DNA from: Bog-159 sp963738375
Lineage (GTDB): Bacteria; Acidobacteriota; Terriglobia; Bryobacterales; Bryobacteraceae
Reading direction: 5' to 3'
NCBI GenBank assembly: GCA_963738375.1
Contig: CAVTWL010000006.1
Span: forward strand, 310,001 to 374,000
DNA: 64,000 bases
Shown: piece after piece, positions 57,632 through 64,000 of the stretch
Numbering within the stretch: position 1 is the first letter of the stretch
Layout: the number at the start of each line of letters is the position of its first letter
The notes under the pieces: model-generated
Databases searched by the model: none
Seen by the model: the letters and a program-made list of their open reading frames with translations, nothing else
What the model was told of the DNA's origin: nothing
Position numbers and translations under genes: made by a program

Positions 57632-58998
57632 AGACGCGGTGGGAAATCCTGACGGTAGACGATGAAGAGATCATGTGCGAATCGCTGGCCGCCTGGCTGC
57701 GCGAGGACGGCTATGCGGTGGACACCGCATCGTCGGGCAGGGAGGCCATTGAAAAATCGTCGCTTAAGGATTATGCGATGTATTTCATCGATCTGAAGAT
57801 GCCCGGCGGCATGGACGGCATCGAGACCATGATGCAAATCCGGCGGCTGCATGCCGATGCGTCGATTGTGATCATCACGGCTTACGCCACGGTCGATACC
57901 GCGATTACCGCGATGAAGGAAGGCGCACAGGAATACATCGTGAAGCCCTGCAATCCGGAGGAAATCTCGCTGCTGGTGGAGCGCATCATCAAGGTGAAAA
58001 ACCTCCAGCGCGAGAACACGATCTTGCGCAAGAAGTTGAGCAAGCAATACCGCTACGGCGACATCATCAGCAAGAGCGCGCGCATGCGCGAGATTCTGGA
58101 TCTGGCGCGCGAGGTGGCCAGCCTGCGCAGCACGGTGCTGATCCGCGGTGAGAGCGGCACGGGCAAGGAACTGATCGCGCGCGCGATTCACAATTCAGGC
58201 GACCGCGCTGCCAAGCCTTTCGTGGCCGTATCGTGCGCGGCGCTGGCGGAAACGCTGCTCGAAAGCGAATTGTTTGGGCACGAGCGAGGATCGTTCACCG
58301 GCGCCGTAGCGCAGAAAAAAGGTAAGTTCGAGATGGCCGGCGGCGGCACGATTTTCCTGGATGAAATCGGGGATATTTCGCCCAAGCTGCAGGCCGATTT
58401 GCTGCGCGTGCTGCAGGAGCGCTGCTTTTATCGCGTGGGCGGGTCGGAGGAAGTGCGCGTGGATGTGCGGGTGATCGCTGCCACCAATCGCGACCTGCAG
58501 CAGGCGGTAGAGAATCACGAATTTCGCGACGATTTGTACTACCGGCTGAACGTCATCGAGATCCGCCTGCCGGCACTGCGCGAGAGGCGTGAAGATATTC
58601 CGCTGCTGGCGGCCAGCTTCATCGAACGGCTGTCGCACGAGTTGGGGAAAGATGTTACCGACATATCGGCGGAAGCGTTCAAGCTGTTGATGGACTACGA
58701 CTGGCCCGGCAACGTCCGTGAGTTGGAGAATGCCGTAGAAAGGGCCATGGTGACGGCCAAGGCGCGCGCCCTCACCGAGGACGATTTCGGGTTCTTATTG
58801 CGCAAGATGGAGGCGGGCGCGAATGGCCGTTTCCCGGTGAATGTGACGCTGCAGGAATTGGAGCGGCAGGCGATTGAGGCAGCCATTCAGCGAACCAGCG
58901 GGAATATCAAGGAAGCCGCCGCGGCGCTGGGAATCGACCGGTCGACCTTGTACGAAAAGATTAAGCGTTACGAGATTCCCCGGGCCTGGCGGAATTAG
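57628..58998 (+). CDS. sigma-54-dependent response regulator (NtrC family)
   Basis: 456 residues: receiver (1-125) with DDE at 11-13, acceptor D55 in FIDLKMPG and KPCNPEE; AAA+ domain (about 145-380) with GESGTGKE, Walker B TIFLDEIGDI and the sigma-54 loop GSFTGA (Ser instead of the commoner Ala); C-terminal Fis HTH (AAAALGIDRSTLYEKIKRYEI). Cognate regulator of the kinase just upstream. It converges with the Qrc-like redox operon, a plausible but unproven target; a -24/-12 site upstream of that operon would lie outside the window. Confidence 0.94.
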   Translation: MKTRWEILTVDDEEIMCESLAAWLREDGYAVDTASSGREAIEKSSLKDYAMYFIDLKMPGGMDGIETMMQIRRLHADASIVIITAYATVDTAITAMKEGAQEYIVKPCNPEEISLLVERIIKVKNLQRENTILRKKLSKQYRYGDIISKSARMREILDLAREVASLRSTVLIRGESGTGKELIARAIHNSGDRAAKPFVAVSCAALAETLLESELFGHERGSFTGAVAQKKGKFEMAGGGTIFLDEIGDISPKLQADLLRVLQERCFYRVGGSEEVRVDVRVIAATNRDLQQAVENHEFRDDLYYRLNVIEIRLPALRERREDIPLLAASFIERLSHELGKDVTDISAEAFKLLMDYDWPGNVRELENAVERAMVTAKARALTEDDFGFLLRKMEAGANGRFPVNVTLQELERQAIEAAIQRTSGNIKEAAAALGIDRSTLYEKIKRYEIPRAWRN

Positions 58999-59004
58999 CG
59001 GGGC

Positions 59005-59778
59005 TCAGGGCTGCAGGAAGATTTTGGAACATACCGCGTCCCAATCGGCCTCCGGGTGAGTGGCGGCGATGTCATCCACCGGCATTCCGCCGTCGGCCAT
59101 GGTCAGCGCCTGGCCTGCCGGTGCGAGCGTGGCTTGCAGGCGGTCCATCTCGCGTGTCATCCAGGGTTGGACTTCCGGGCCGTGCAACAAGTGACGCGTG
59201 TCCAGGTATCCGCCGGCCGGCTTCACTTTCAGATACCAACCGTGTTGCGCCCCACCGGTTGCCACCACCTCGCCATCGAGCGGTGAAAGGATGCGCACGT
59301 CCGCCCCGCGCTTGCGTATGTGCCAGGCGGTTCCGTTCACCTGCAGGCGTTCGCCGATGGCGGGCAACTCCGTCGCGTCAGGCTGGGCGACCAGGCTGGC
59401 GCCCAGCGGATCGAGGCCCACCGTCACGGTGCCATCGGATTCGGGATGCACCCAGGCGTGGCCGCGGTGAAAGAAGCGAGGCTCAGCGTTGCCCGGCACG
59501 GGATCCAGCGGCCGCTTGGCAACCAGAGCCGCGTGGGTCTGGCAGGCGCGGCAATCGAAGGCTTTGTCGCAAGTCCGACCCTTGAATTCTCCGCTGAACA
59601 CGTGGCGGCAGACGCGTTCCGCTTGGGGCAAGTCGGGAAAGGTCGTCTGCCAGGCAATGGCGTCCGTGCGGTGCGATCTGAAATCGCGGGCGGAGCGGAA
59701 CAGGGAGACTGAGACCGTGGCGACGACGATGGCGACTACGGTGAAGAATAGACCCAAAAAGATAACGTGGCCTAACAT
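59005..59778 (-). CDS. membrane-anchored GcvH-like (lipoyl-fold) protein with a Cys cluster
   Basis: About 257 residues from the Met at 59778; the longer frame overlaps nrfD deeper and is not used. Membrane helix at about 5-25 (VIFLGLFFTVVAIVVATVSV), a Cys segment (VCRHVFSGEFKGRTCDKAFDCRACQTHA, four Cys), then a GcvH-type biotinyl/lipoyl fold (FFHRGHAWVHPESDGTVTVGLD ... LSPLDGEVVATG). The lipoyl-lysine loop ESVKAASD of true H proteins is replaced by a KRGAD segment, so lipoylation is uncertain. It is the last gene of the redox operon and overlaps nrfD by 7 bp. Not a glycine-cleavage component by context. Confidence 0.82.
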   Translation of the reverse strand: MLGHVIFLGLFFTVVAIVVATVSVSLFRSARDFRSHRTDAIAWQTTFPDLPQAERVCRHVFSGEFKGRTCDKAFDCRACQTHAALVAKRPLDPVPGNAEPRFFHRGHAWVHPESDGTVTVGLDPLGASLVAQPDATELPAIGERLQVNGTAWHIRKRGADVRILSPLDGEVVATGGAQHGWYLKVKPAGGYLDTRHLLHGPEVQPWMTREMDRLQATLAPAGQALTMADGGMPVDDIAATHPEADWDAVCSKIFLQP

Positions 59779-61022
59779 GATAGATCCTTTTCCTGCGGAA
59801 ACAGAGTCAGATAGCGGAACGAAAACGAGTAGATCAGTACGCCGTAACCGAGAACGCCGAGGAAAGTGGCGGTTTCCTGCCAACTCGGCACGTATGACAT
59901 GAACGGATCGAAGGGCAGCGTGGGCAACGCCAGCGTTTGGATGGTCATGACGAAGCGGTTGAGCGCGATGCCCAGGCAGACCAGCGAGGAGGCGGTGAGC
60001 AGCCAGCCAGCGCGCTCGCGCATCCTGCGAGTGAGCAGGATGAGCGCCGGGAGCAATCCGAAGATCACGATTTCAACAAACAGGATCCATTCCCCAAAGG
60101 GCTTTTGATCGTAGAACTGCCGTGCCGCGAAGCCGCGCGCGGGCGAGGTGCTGTTAATCCACACCAGTGTGTCGATGGATTTCAGCAGGATGTAGGGCAA
60201 CAGGAGCAGTCCCGAGATTTTGCCCAGCAAAGCCAGCACTTCGGGCCGTACCAACTGTTTGCCGGAGATCTTCGAAACCAGCCAGGTAGTCAGCAGGGTG
60301 AAGGCGGGGCCGGCGGCGGCCGCCGAAAGGATAAACAGGAAAAAAGTAGACGGCCAGATGGCGAAGCCTTCGCGGAAAGCGAAAGGACGCCCGCGCAGGA
60401 CGCCGTACAATCCGCCGAGCGAGCCCTGGTGGAAGAACGAGAGGAAGGCGCCGACTCCGGCCAGCACAGGCATCAACTTATGCAGTTCGAACTCGAAGAC
60501 CAGGAATGACGGGACCTGGCGCAGCTTGCGATTCTTCAGCAGGATGGGAATGTACTCGACTAACAGGACGGTGAGATAACAGCTGATGCAGAAGGTTACT
60601 TCGGTCAGCATGGAATGCACGTTGGGATGCCAGAAGGTGAACCAGAAGCGCGCCGGCTGTCCTACGTCGACAAGCAACGCCGCCACGGCGCCGCTGTAAC
60701 AGATGAAACCGATCACCACGGCGCTATTGATGACCGCCTTGAGTTCGCGCTTCTTCAGGACATAGAGCAGAAAGCCGGTGAAAAAAGCACCCGCGCCAAG
60801 CGCGATGACCGTGAGATCCATGAAGATCCAGAGGCCGAAGGCGAAGCGATTGTCCATGTTGGTCTGGTTCAGTCCCTTCACCAGGCAAAGCCCCGCGCCG
60901 TAAAGACCGAAGGCCAACAGCGCAGCCCACGGCAGAATCCAGAGTAGGAACTGGCGCGCGCTGGAACGGCGAACGCCGCGCGGCATCAATTGAGTATCGA
61001 CACTAGGCATTGGCGGCTTCAT
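59772..61022 (-). CDS. NrfD/PsrC-family quinone-interacting membrane subunit (QrcD-like)
   Basis: 416 residues with about ten hydrophobic helices, e.g. AALLAFGLYGAGLCLVKGL, LTVIALGAGAFFTGFLLYVL, VVIGFICYSGAVAALLVDVG and SWQETATFLGVLGYGVLIYS. The NrfD pattern (FWHPNVHSMLTEVTFCIS; LHKLMPVLAGVGAFLSFFHQGSLGG) is clear. These subunits exchange electrons with membrane quinones without own cofactors. Its start overlaps the ferredoxin gene by 20 bp. In QrcABCD complexes this protein anchors the others on the periplasmic face. Confidence 0.9.
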   Translation of the reverse strand: MKPPMPSVDTQLMPRGVRRSSARQFLLWILPWAALLAFGLYGAGLCLVKGLNQTNMDNRFAFGLWIFMDLTVIALGAGAFFTGFLLYVLKKRELKAVINSAVVIGFICYSGAVAALLVDVGQPARFWFTFWHPNVHSMLTEVTFCISCYLTVLLVEYIPILLKNRKLRQVPSFLVFEFELHKLMPVLAGVGAFLSFFHQGSLGGLYGVLRGRPFAFREGFAIWPSTFFLFILSAAAAGPAFTLLTTWLVSKISGKQLVRPEVLALLGKISGLLLLPYILLKSIDTLVWINSTSPARGFAARQFYDQKPFGEWILFVEIVIFGLLPALILLTRRMRERAGWLLTASSLVCLGIALNRFVMTIQTLALPTLPFDPFMSYVPSWQETATFLGVLGYGVLIYSFSFRYLTLFPQEKDLSC

Positions 61023-61758
61023 CTCGCGCCGCTGGCTTCGACGCGGCCTGGCGCACCCACGGGCGCGCGGTGCGGTAGTAGATTTTTGGTTCGGTGCCCA
61101 GCTTTTCCAGGATGCGAAATGCGTGGCTATCGTGCGATAGGCGTGAAACTTCGCTGGCGGGATCGTTCAGGTCGCCGAAAACGATGGCGCGGGCTGGGCA
61201 CGCTTCCGCGCAGGCCGGCAGGTATTCGCCTTCGTGCAATTCGTGGCGCCCAACGGCCGCGGCGCGCGCGCGAGCCGCGTGCAAACGGCCGTGACAGAAA
61301 TTGCACTTTTCCACGACGCCGCGCATGCGTGTCGCCACCCCGGGATTGAGGGTCTTTTCCATTCCCACCGGCCACTGCGGATCCCACCAGTTGAAGTAGC
61401 GAGCGTGATACGGGCAGGCGGTCATGCAATAGCGGCAGCCCAGGCAGCGTTGCGGCATCTGGTCGACGATGCCCGTGGCGGGATCGGACTGCACCGCTTC
61501 CTGCGGGCAAACGGCGGCGCAAGGCGTATCCTGGCCGCATTGCTGGCACAGGATCGGGACAAACGCCGCGCGGCTGCCGGGAAACGGCTCGCCGTTGGAG
61601 ATGCTGTAGACACGCATCCAGGTGATGCCGGTGCGCGGCGTGGCTTCGGGCCGGGCCGGCGGCACGTTATTCTCTACGGCGCAGGCGATCATGCAAGCGC
61701 CGCAGCCATTGCAGCGGTCCAGGTCGATTGCCATGCCGTAGCGTGCTGGCTTCGTCAT
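61003..61758 (-). CDS. four-cluster 4Fe-4S ferredoxin subunit (QrcC/PsrB-like)
   Basis: 251 residues with four Cys groups for four [4Fe-4S] clusters: CNGCGACMIACAVEN (about 17), CQQCGQDTPCAAVCP (about 71), CLGCRYCMTACPY (about 105) and CNFCHGR ... CAEACPARA (about 152-188). It wires the molybdopterin-family subunit to NrfD. No signal peptide of its own; in this family it can be co-exported with the twin-arginine partner next door. It follows that gene after a 3-bp gap. Confidence 0.93.
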   Translation of the reverse strand: MTKPARYGMAIDLDRCNGCGACMIACAVENNVPPARPEATPRTGITWMRVYSISNGEPFPGSRAAFVPILCQQCGQDTPCAAVCPQEAVQSDPATGIVDQMPQRCLGCRYCMTACPYHARYFNWWDPQWPVGMEKTLNPGVATRMRGVVEKCNFCHGRLHAARARAAAVGRHELHEGEYLPACAEACPARAIVFGDLNDPASEVSRLSHDSHAFRILEKLGTEPKIYYRTARPWVRQAASKPAARDEAANA

Positions 61759-61761
61759 CGG

Positions 61762-63529
61762 TTATGCCTTTCTAATGCTGGCGGGCGAGATATCCTGCCC
61801 GGCCATCTCGATCACGCCGGGCATCACCGCCGGATCGAACACAATTTGTACGTTCAGCGTCGCGGCCGGATTCTTCACGATGGCGCGGCAGCCCGCCACC
61901 AGGCCGTGATCGCGCCCGGTTGCGGGATGTACGGCGGCCGCATCGGCGGAACGGCGCAAGCCGGACTCGCGATACAGCTTGCTCATCAGCGGCGAGGCGT
62001 GTTTGCTGGGCCGGTCGGCTGCGATCAGGATTAAGGGGAATTCGGGTGTGGGAACTGGGATTAGCTGCTTCTCTGGCGGTAAAGGGTAAGGACGCGGAGC
62101 GAAGGCCGGTGGTGGCGGGATCGTCGCGCCACACGGCGCCGGCTTGCATCGTTTTCCAAAGATCGTCCCCGGAAGCGATTTTGGAAATGGGCGTGTTTGC
62201 GCCGTTCTCGTAAGTGAACAGCGTGCCCCGGCGTTCTTTTTGAATGGCGGCCACGCGTTGCTTCAGCGCGTCGACGTAACTGCCGCTCCCGGCGGCCAGG
62301 CGAAGAATGAAATCGGCCGGCGACAGGGCCTGGGTTTTGGCCTGTAGCAGTGCGGGCGACAGGCTGAAGCTAGCCACAGTCGAGCCTTCCGGTGTGGGGG
62401 CTTCGTCCAGCGCTTCGAGGTACAAAGGCGCGGGGACGACGTAATCGGCGTGGCGGGCGGCAGCCATCCAGCCAGGGCGTCAGGGCGACGACCGTGGCAT
62501 TCCGCGAAACCAGTTTGCCCGCAGCAAATCCCAATCTGACCCGTCGGCGCCGGCGGATTCTTCGACGATCAGGACGCGGATAGAGTGGTCCGGCACGGAG
62601 GCGATATCGACCCCTGGCGTGAAATCGCGGCGCGGCAGAAATCCGCCCGGCACTCCAATACTGCCGAGGGCACCGTTCAGTTTGGCAATGGCCGCTCCCG
62701 TGCCGATCGCAATGGAGGGTTGGTTACGCAGGAGAATGCGGGCGACTTCTGTAGCTTTCGGATCGTTGGGATCGCCCTCGACGGCGCGCTGCACAGCCGC
62801 CGCGAAGACCTCTTCCGTGCCCGGCGGAAGCGGCACCCAAAGGTCGGCCAGCGAAGCGGTGCGGGAGTAAGCCGGTTCGATCTGGATCAATTGGATGTGT
62901 CTGCGCGCGGCGAGAACCCGGCCGGGACTCAGCCAGCCGTCCAAAACCGGCTCGCCGAAGCTGACGATGGCGCGCGTATTTTCGAGATCGATGCCGTAGG
63001 CGCCTAACCCCTGAGTACCCGCCGGCACGCATTGCAACCCGTTTGGCAGACTTGCCAGAAAGCGCCGGTAAACCAGCGAGGCGGTACGGCCCGGGCGGGG
63101 ATCGAGGATGGCTACGGACTCGTGCGGAGCGCAGCCGGCAATCGCTGCCGCCACGCTGGTACCTATACTTTCAATCGAAGCCGGGCGGTTGTGCGCCAGG
63201 GGGCCGTTCACACGATCCGAACAGAAGGCCAGATGATGCCCAACGAGGCCGGCCGTACACAGAGCGCCACCCTCCGGATGCCCGGCTACTCCGGTCAGGC
63301 TGACCGGTTGGTCGCCCACGCAGCGGGCGCGCACGCCGCATCCAGCGGGGCAGAGCGTGCAAGTGGTGTAGCGGATTCGGATTTCACCGCGCTCGGGCCG
63401 CGGCACGCCGGGCCAGGTCTCCGATACCAGGGACGAATCGCGCAGGAGGCTCCAGGGCACTGGCGTGAGGGCCAGCCCGGCCACCGATCCGCCGGTGAAT
63501 TTCAGAAGGTCGCGTCGTGTGAATCCCAT
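61762..63529 (-). CDS. molybdopterin-oxidoreductase-family subunit (QrcB-like), twin-arginine exported, three frameshifts
   Basis: About 589 residues after joining frames. Twin-arginine signal FTRRDLLKFTGGSVAG at 3-18. An N-terminal [4Fe-4S] site is intact: CTLCPAGCGV plus a fourth Cys in GALCTAG, 26 residues after the third. The body has RPGRTASLVYRRFLASLP, IVSFGEPVLDGW and YVVPAPLYLEALDEAPTPEG typical of the DMSO-reductase superfamily. Frames shift at about 62510, 62470 and 62130 (restoring KLVSRNATVVALTPW, RHADYVVPAP and PRPYPLPPEKQLIPVP). The protein is shorter than catalytic family members (700-1000 residues), as are Qrc and alternative-complex-III relatives that carry no molybdenum; whether it binds a pterin cannot be judged. 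Confidence 0.85.
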
Positions 63530-63536
63530 GGTTTCC

Positions 63537-64000
63537 TCACTTGTGGCAGGTCAGGCAGCTATTGTCCGCGCGGCGCCGGCGATGACAGTCCTCGCAGGCA
63601 TCCATACTCTGGAAATGCGCCGACCCGCTGTAGCCGCTGATGCGATCCACGCGCGCCGGACCCAGCGTGCTGCTGGCGCCCTGCGGCCCGTGGCACTCCG
63701 AGCAATCCAGATGCGCCAGCTTGATATGCGCGGCATGCGAGAAATTCACGTTCTCCGGCTGGCGCGCGTAAACCTGCCAGGGAATTTCGCGGTTGGGCGT
63801 CACGTAGCTATCGATGAACCGCTTTTCCTGCACCGAGTTTCCCATGGCTGCCGCGTGGCATCCGGAACATTTGTCGAGAGAAGGAACGCCGGCGAAAGTA
63901 CCGTCCGCGCGCAGGGAGTGGCAATCCTCGCATTTGGCGCCCGCTTTATCGGCATGGATCCTGTGGCTGAAGTCCACTGGCTGCGGCACGCGCTGGAATA
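63537..64000 (-). CDS. multiheme cytochrome c (QrcA-like), 5' end outside the window
   Basis: The frame is open to the window edge; 154 residues are visible. Five c-type heme motifs CxxCH are seen: CEDCH, CSGCH, CSECH, CEDCH and CLTCH, with spaced distal His residues (FSHRIHADKAG, FSHAAHIKLAH). This is the pattern of the class III-like cytochromes that start Qrc and alternative complex III operons. It ends 7 bp before the molybdopterin-family gene, so it is the first visible gene of the operon. The missing N-terminus should hold the signal peptide and possibly more hemes. Confidence 0.9.
   Translation of the reverse strand, partial: FQRVPQPVDFSHRIHADKAGAKCEDCHSLRADGTFAGVPSLDKCSGCHAAAMGNSVQEKRFIDSYVTPNREIPWQVYARQPENVNFSHAAHIKLAHLDCSECHGPQGASSTLGPARVDRISGYSGSAHFQSMDACEDCHRRRRADNSCLTCHK

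Noticed and set aside
1..64000. CRISPR arrays, insertion sequences, prophage genes, tRNA or rRNA genes
   Set aside because: None seen: no regular spaced repeats, no transposase or integrase frames, no tRNA-like cloverleaf sequences apart from the tmRNA ends.

Overview
The window is high-GC bacterial DNA with densely packed genes on both strands. The gene set points to an acidobacterium of the Solibacter/Bryobacter type: CRTAC1 (FG-GAP plus ASPIC/UnbV) proteins, PEP-CTERM sorting, KdsA and a secretin (so a Gram-negative envelope), DUF4159 and DUF5996 proteins, GAF/sigma-54 regulators, many secreted carbohydrate enzymes and a tmRNA with tag ANTQFAYAA. This placement is an inference from gene families; no rRNA gene is present to test it.

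Layout. 0-10 kb: a small Cys protein, tmRNA (minus) and a giant cyclic beta-glucan synthase split by two homopolymer frameshifts. 10-17 kb: a decayed histidine kinase, a secreted two-domain VOC protein, a marC 5' half joined to an S9 peptidase 3' half, a secreted toroid-like protein and a GH44 glucanase. 16.7-22.9 kb: YmdB-type phosphoesterase, pseudopilin, KdsA, ThiF/MoeB, an HTH relic, a GAF-GAF-sigma54 activator and a PilZ protein. 22.9-28 kb: BNR protein, receiver-PP2C phosphatase, HpnE and small secreted proteins. 28.5-37.7 kb: enolase-superfamily dehydratase, DUF5996, acyl-CoA dehydrogenase, DUF4159, PEP-CTERM protein, GH32 enzyme, then an S9 peptidase 5' half joined to a marC 3' half. 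37.7-48.9 kb: TPR plus CRTAC1 pair, a kinase/receiver-ATPase pair and a type II secretion-like operon (GspL, M, C, D). 49-56 kb: MacB-type permease, KorAB 2-oxoacid:ferredoxin oxidoreductase, DUF2007, YtxH and MBL proteins. 56-64 kb: an NtrB/NtrC-like pair converging on a Qrc-like membrane redox operon (multiheme cytochrome, molybdopterin-family protein, four-cluster ferredoxin, NrfD, and a membrane-anchored GcvH-like protein).

Main observations. (1) The two marC/S9-peptidase chimeras are exact reciprocals on opposite strands at about 11.93 kb and 36.61 kb. Inverting the 24.7 kb between them rebuilds both genes, so this is either a real inversion or an assembly inversion. (2) At least 16 frameshifts interrupt ordinary genes. 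Several lie in G/C homopolymers and are repaired by adding one base, so many may be sequence errors; the S9 peptidase also has internal deletions and is a true pseudogene. (3) The Qrc-like operon carries an unusual fifth gene, a GcvH-like protein with a membrane anchor and Cys cluster but without the canonical lipoylation motif. (4) The secretin carries a Gly/Tyr-rich repeat insert.
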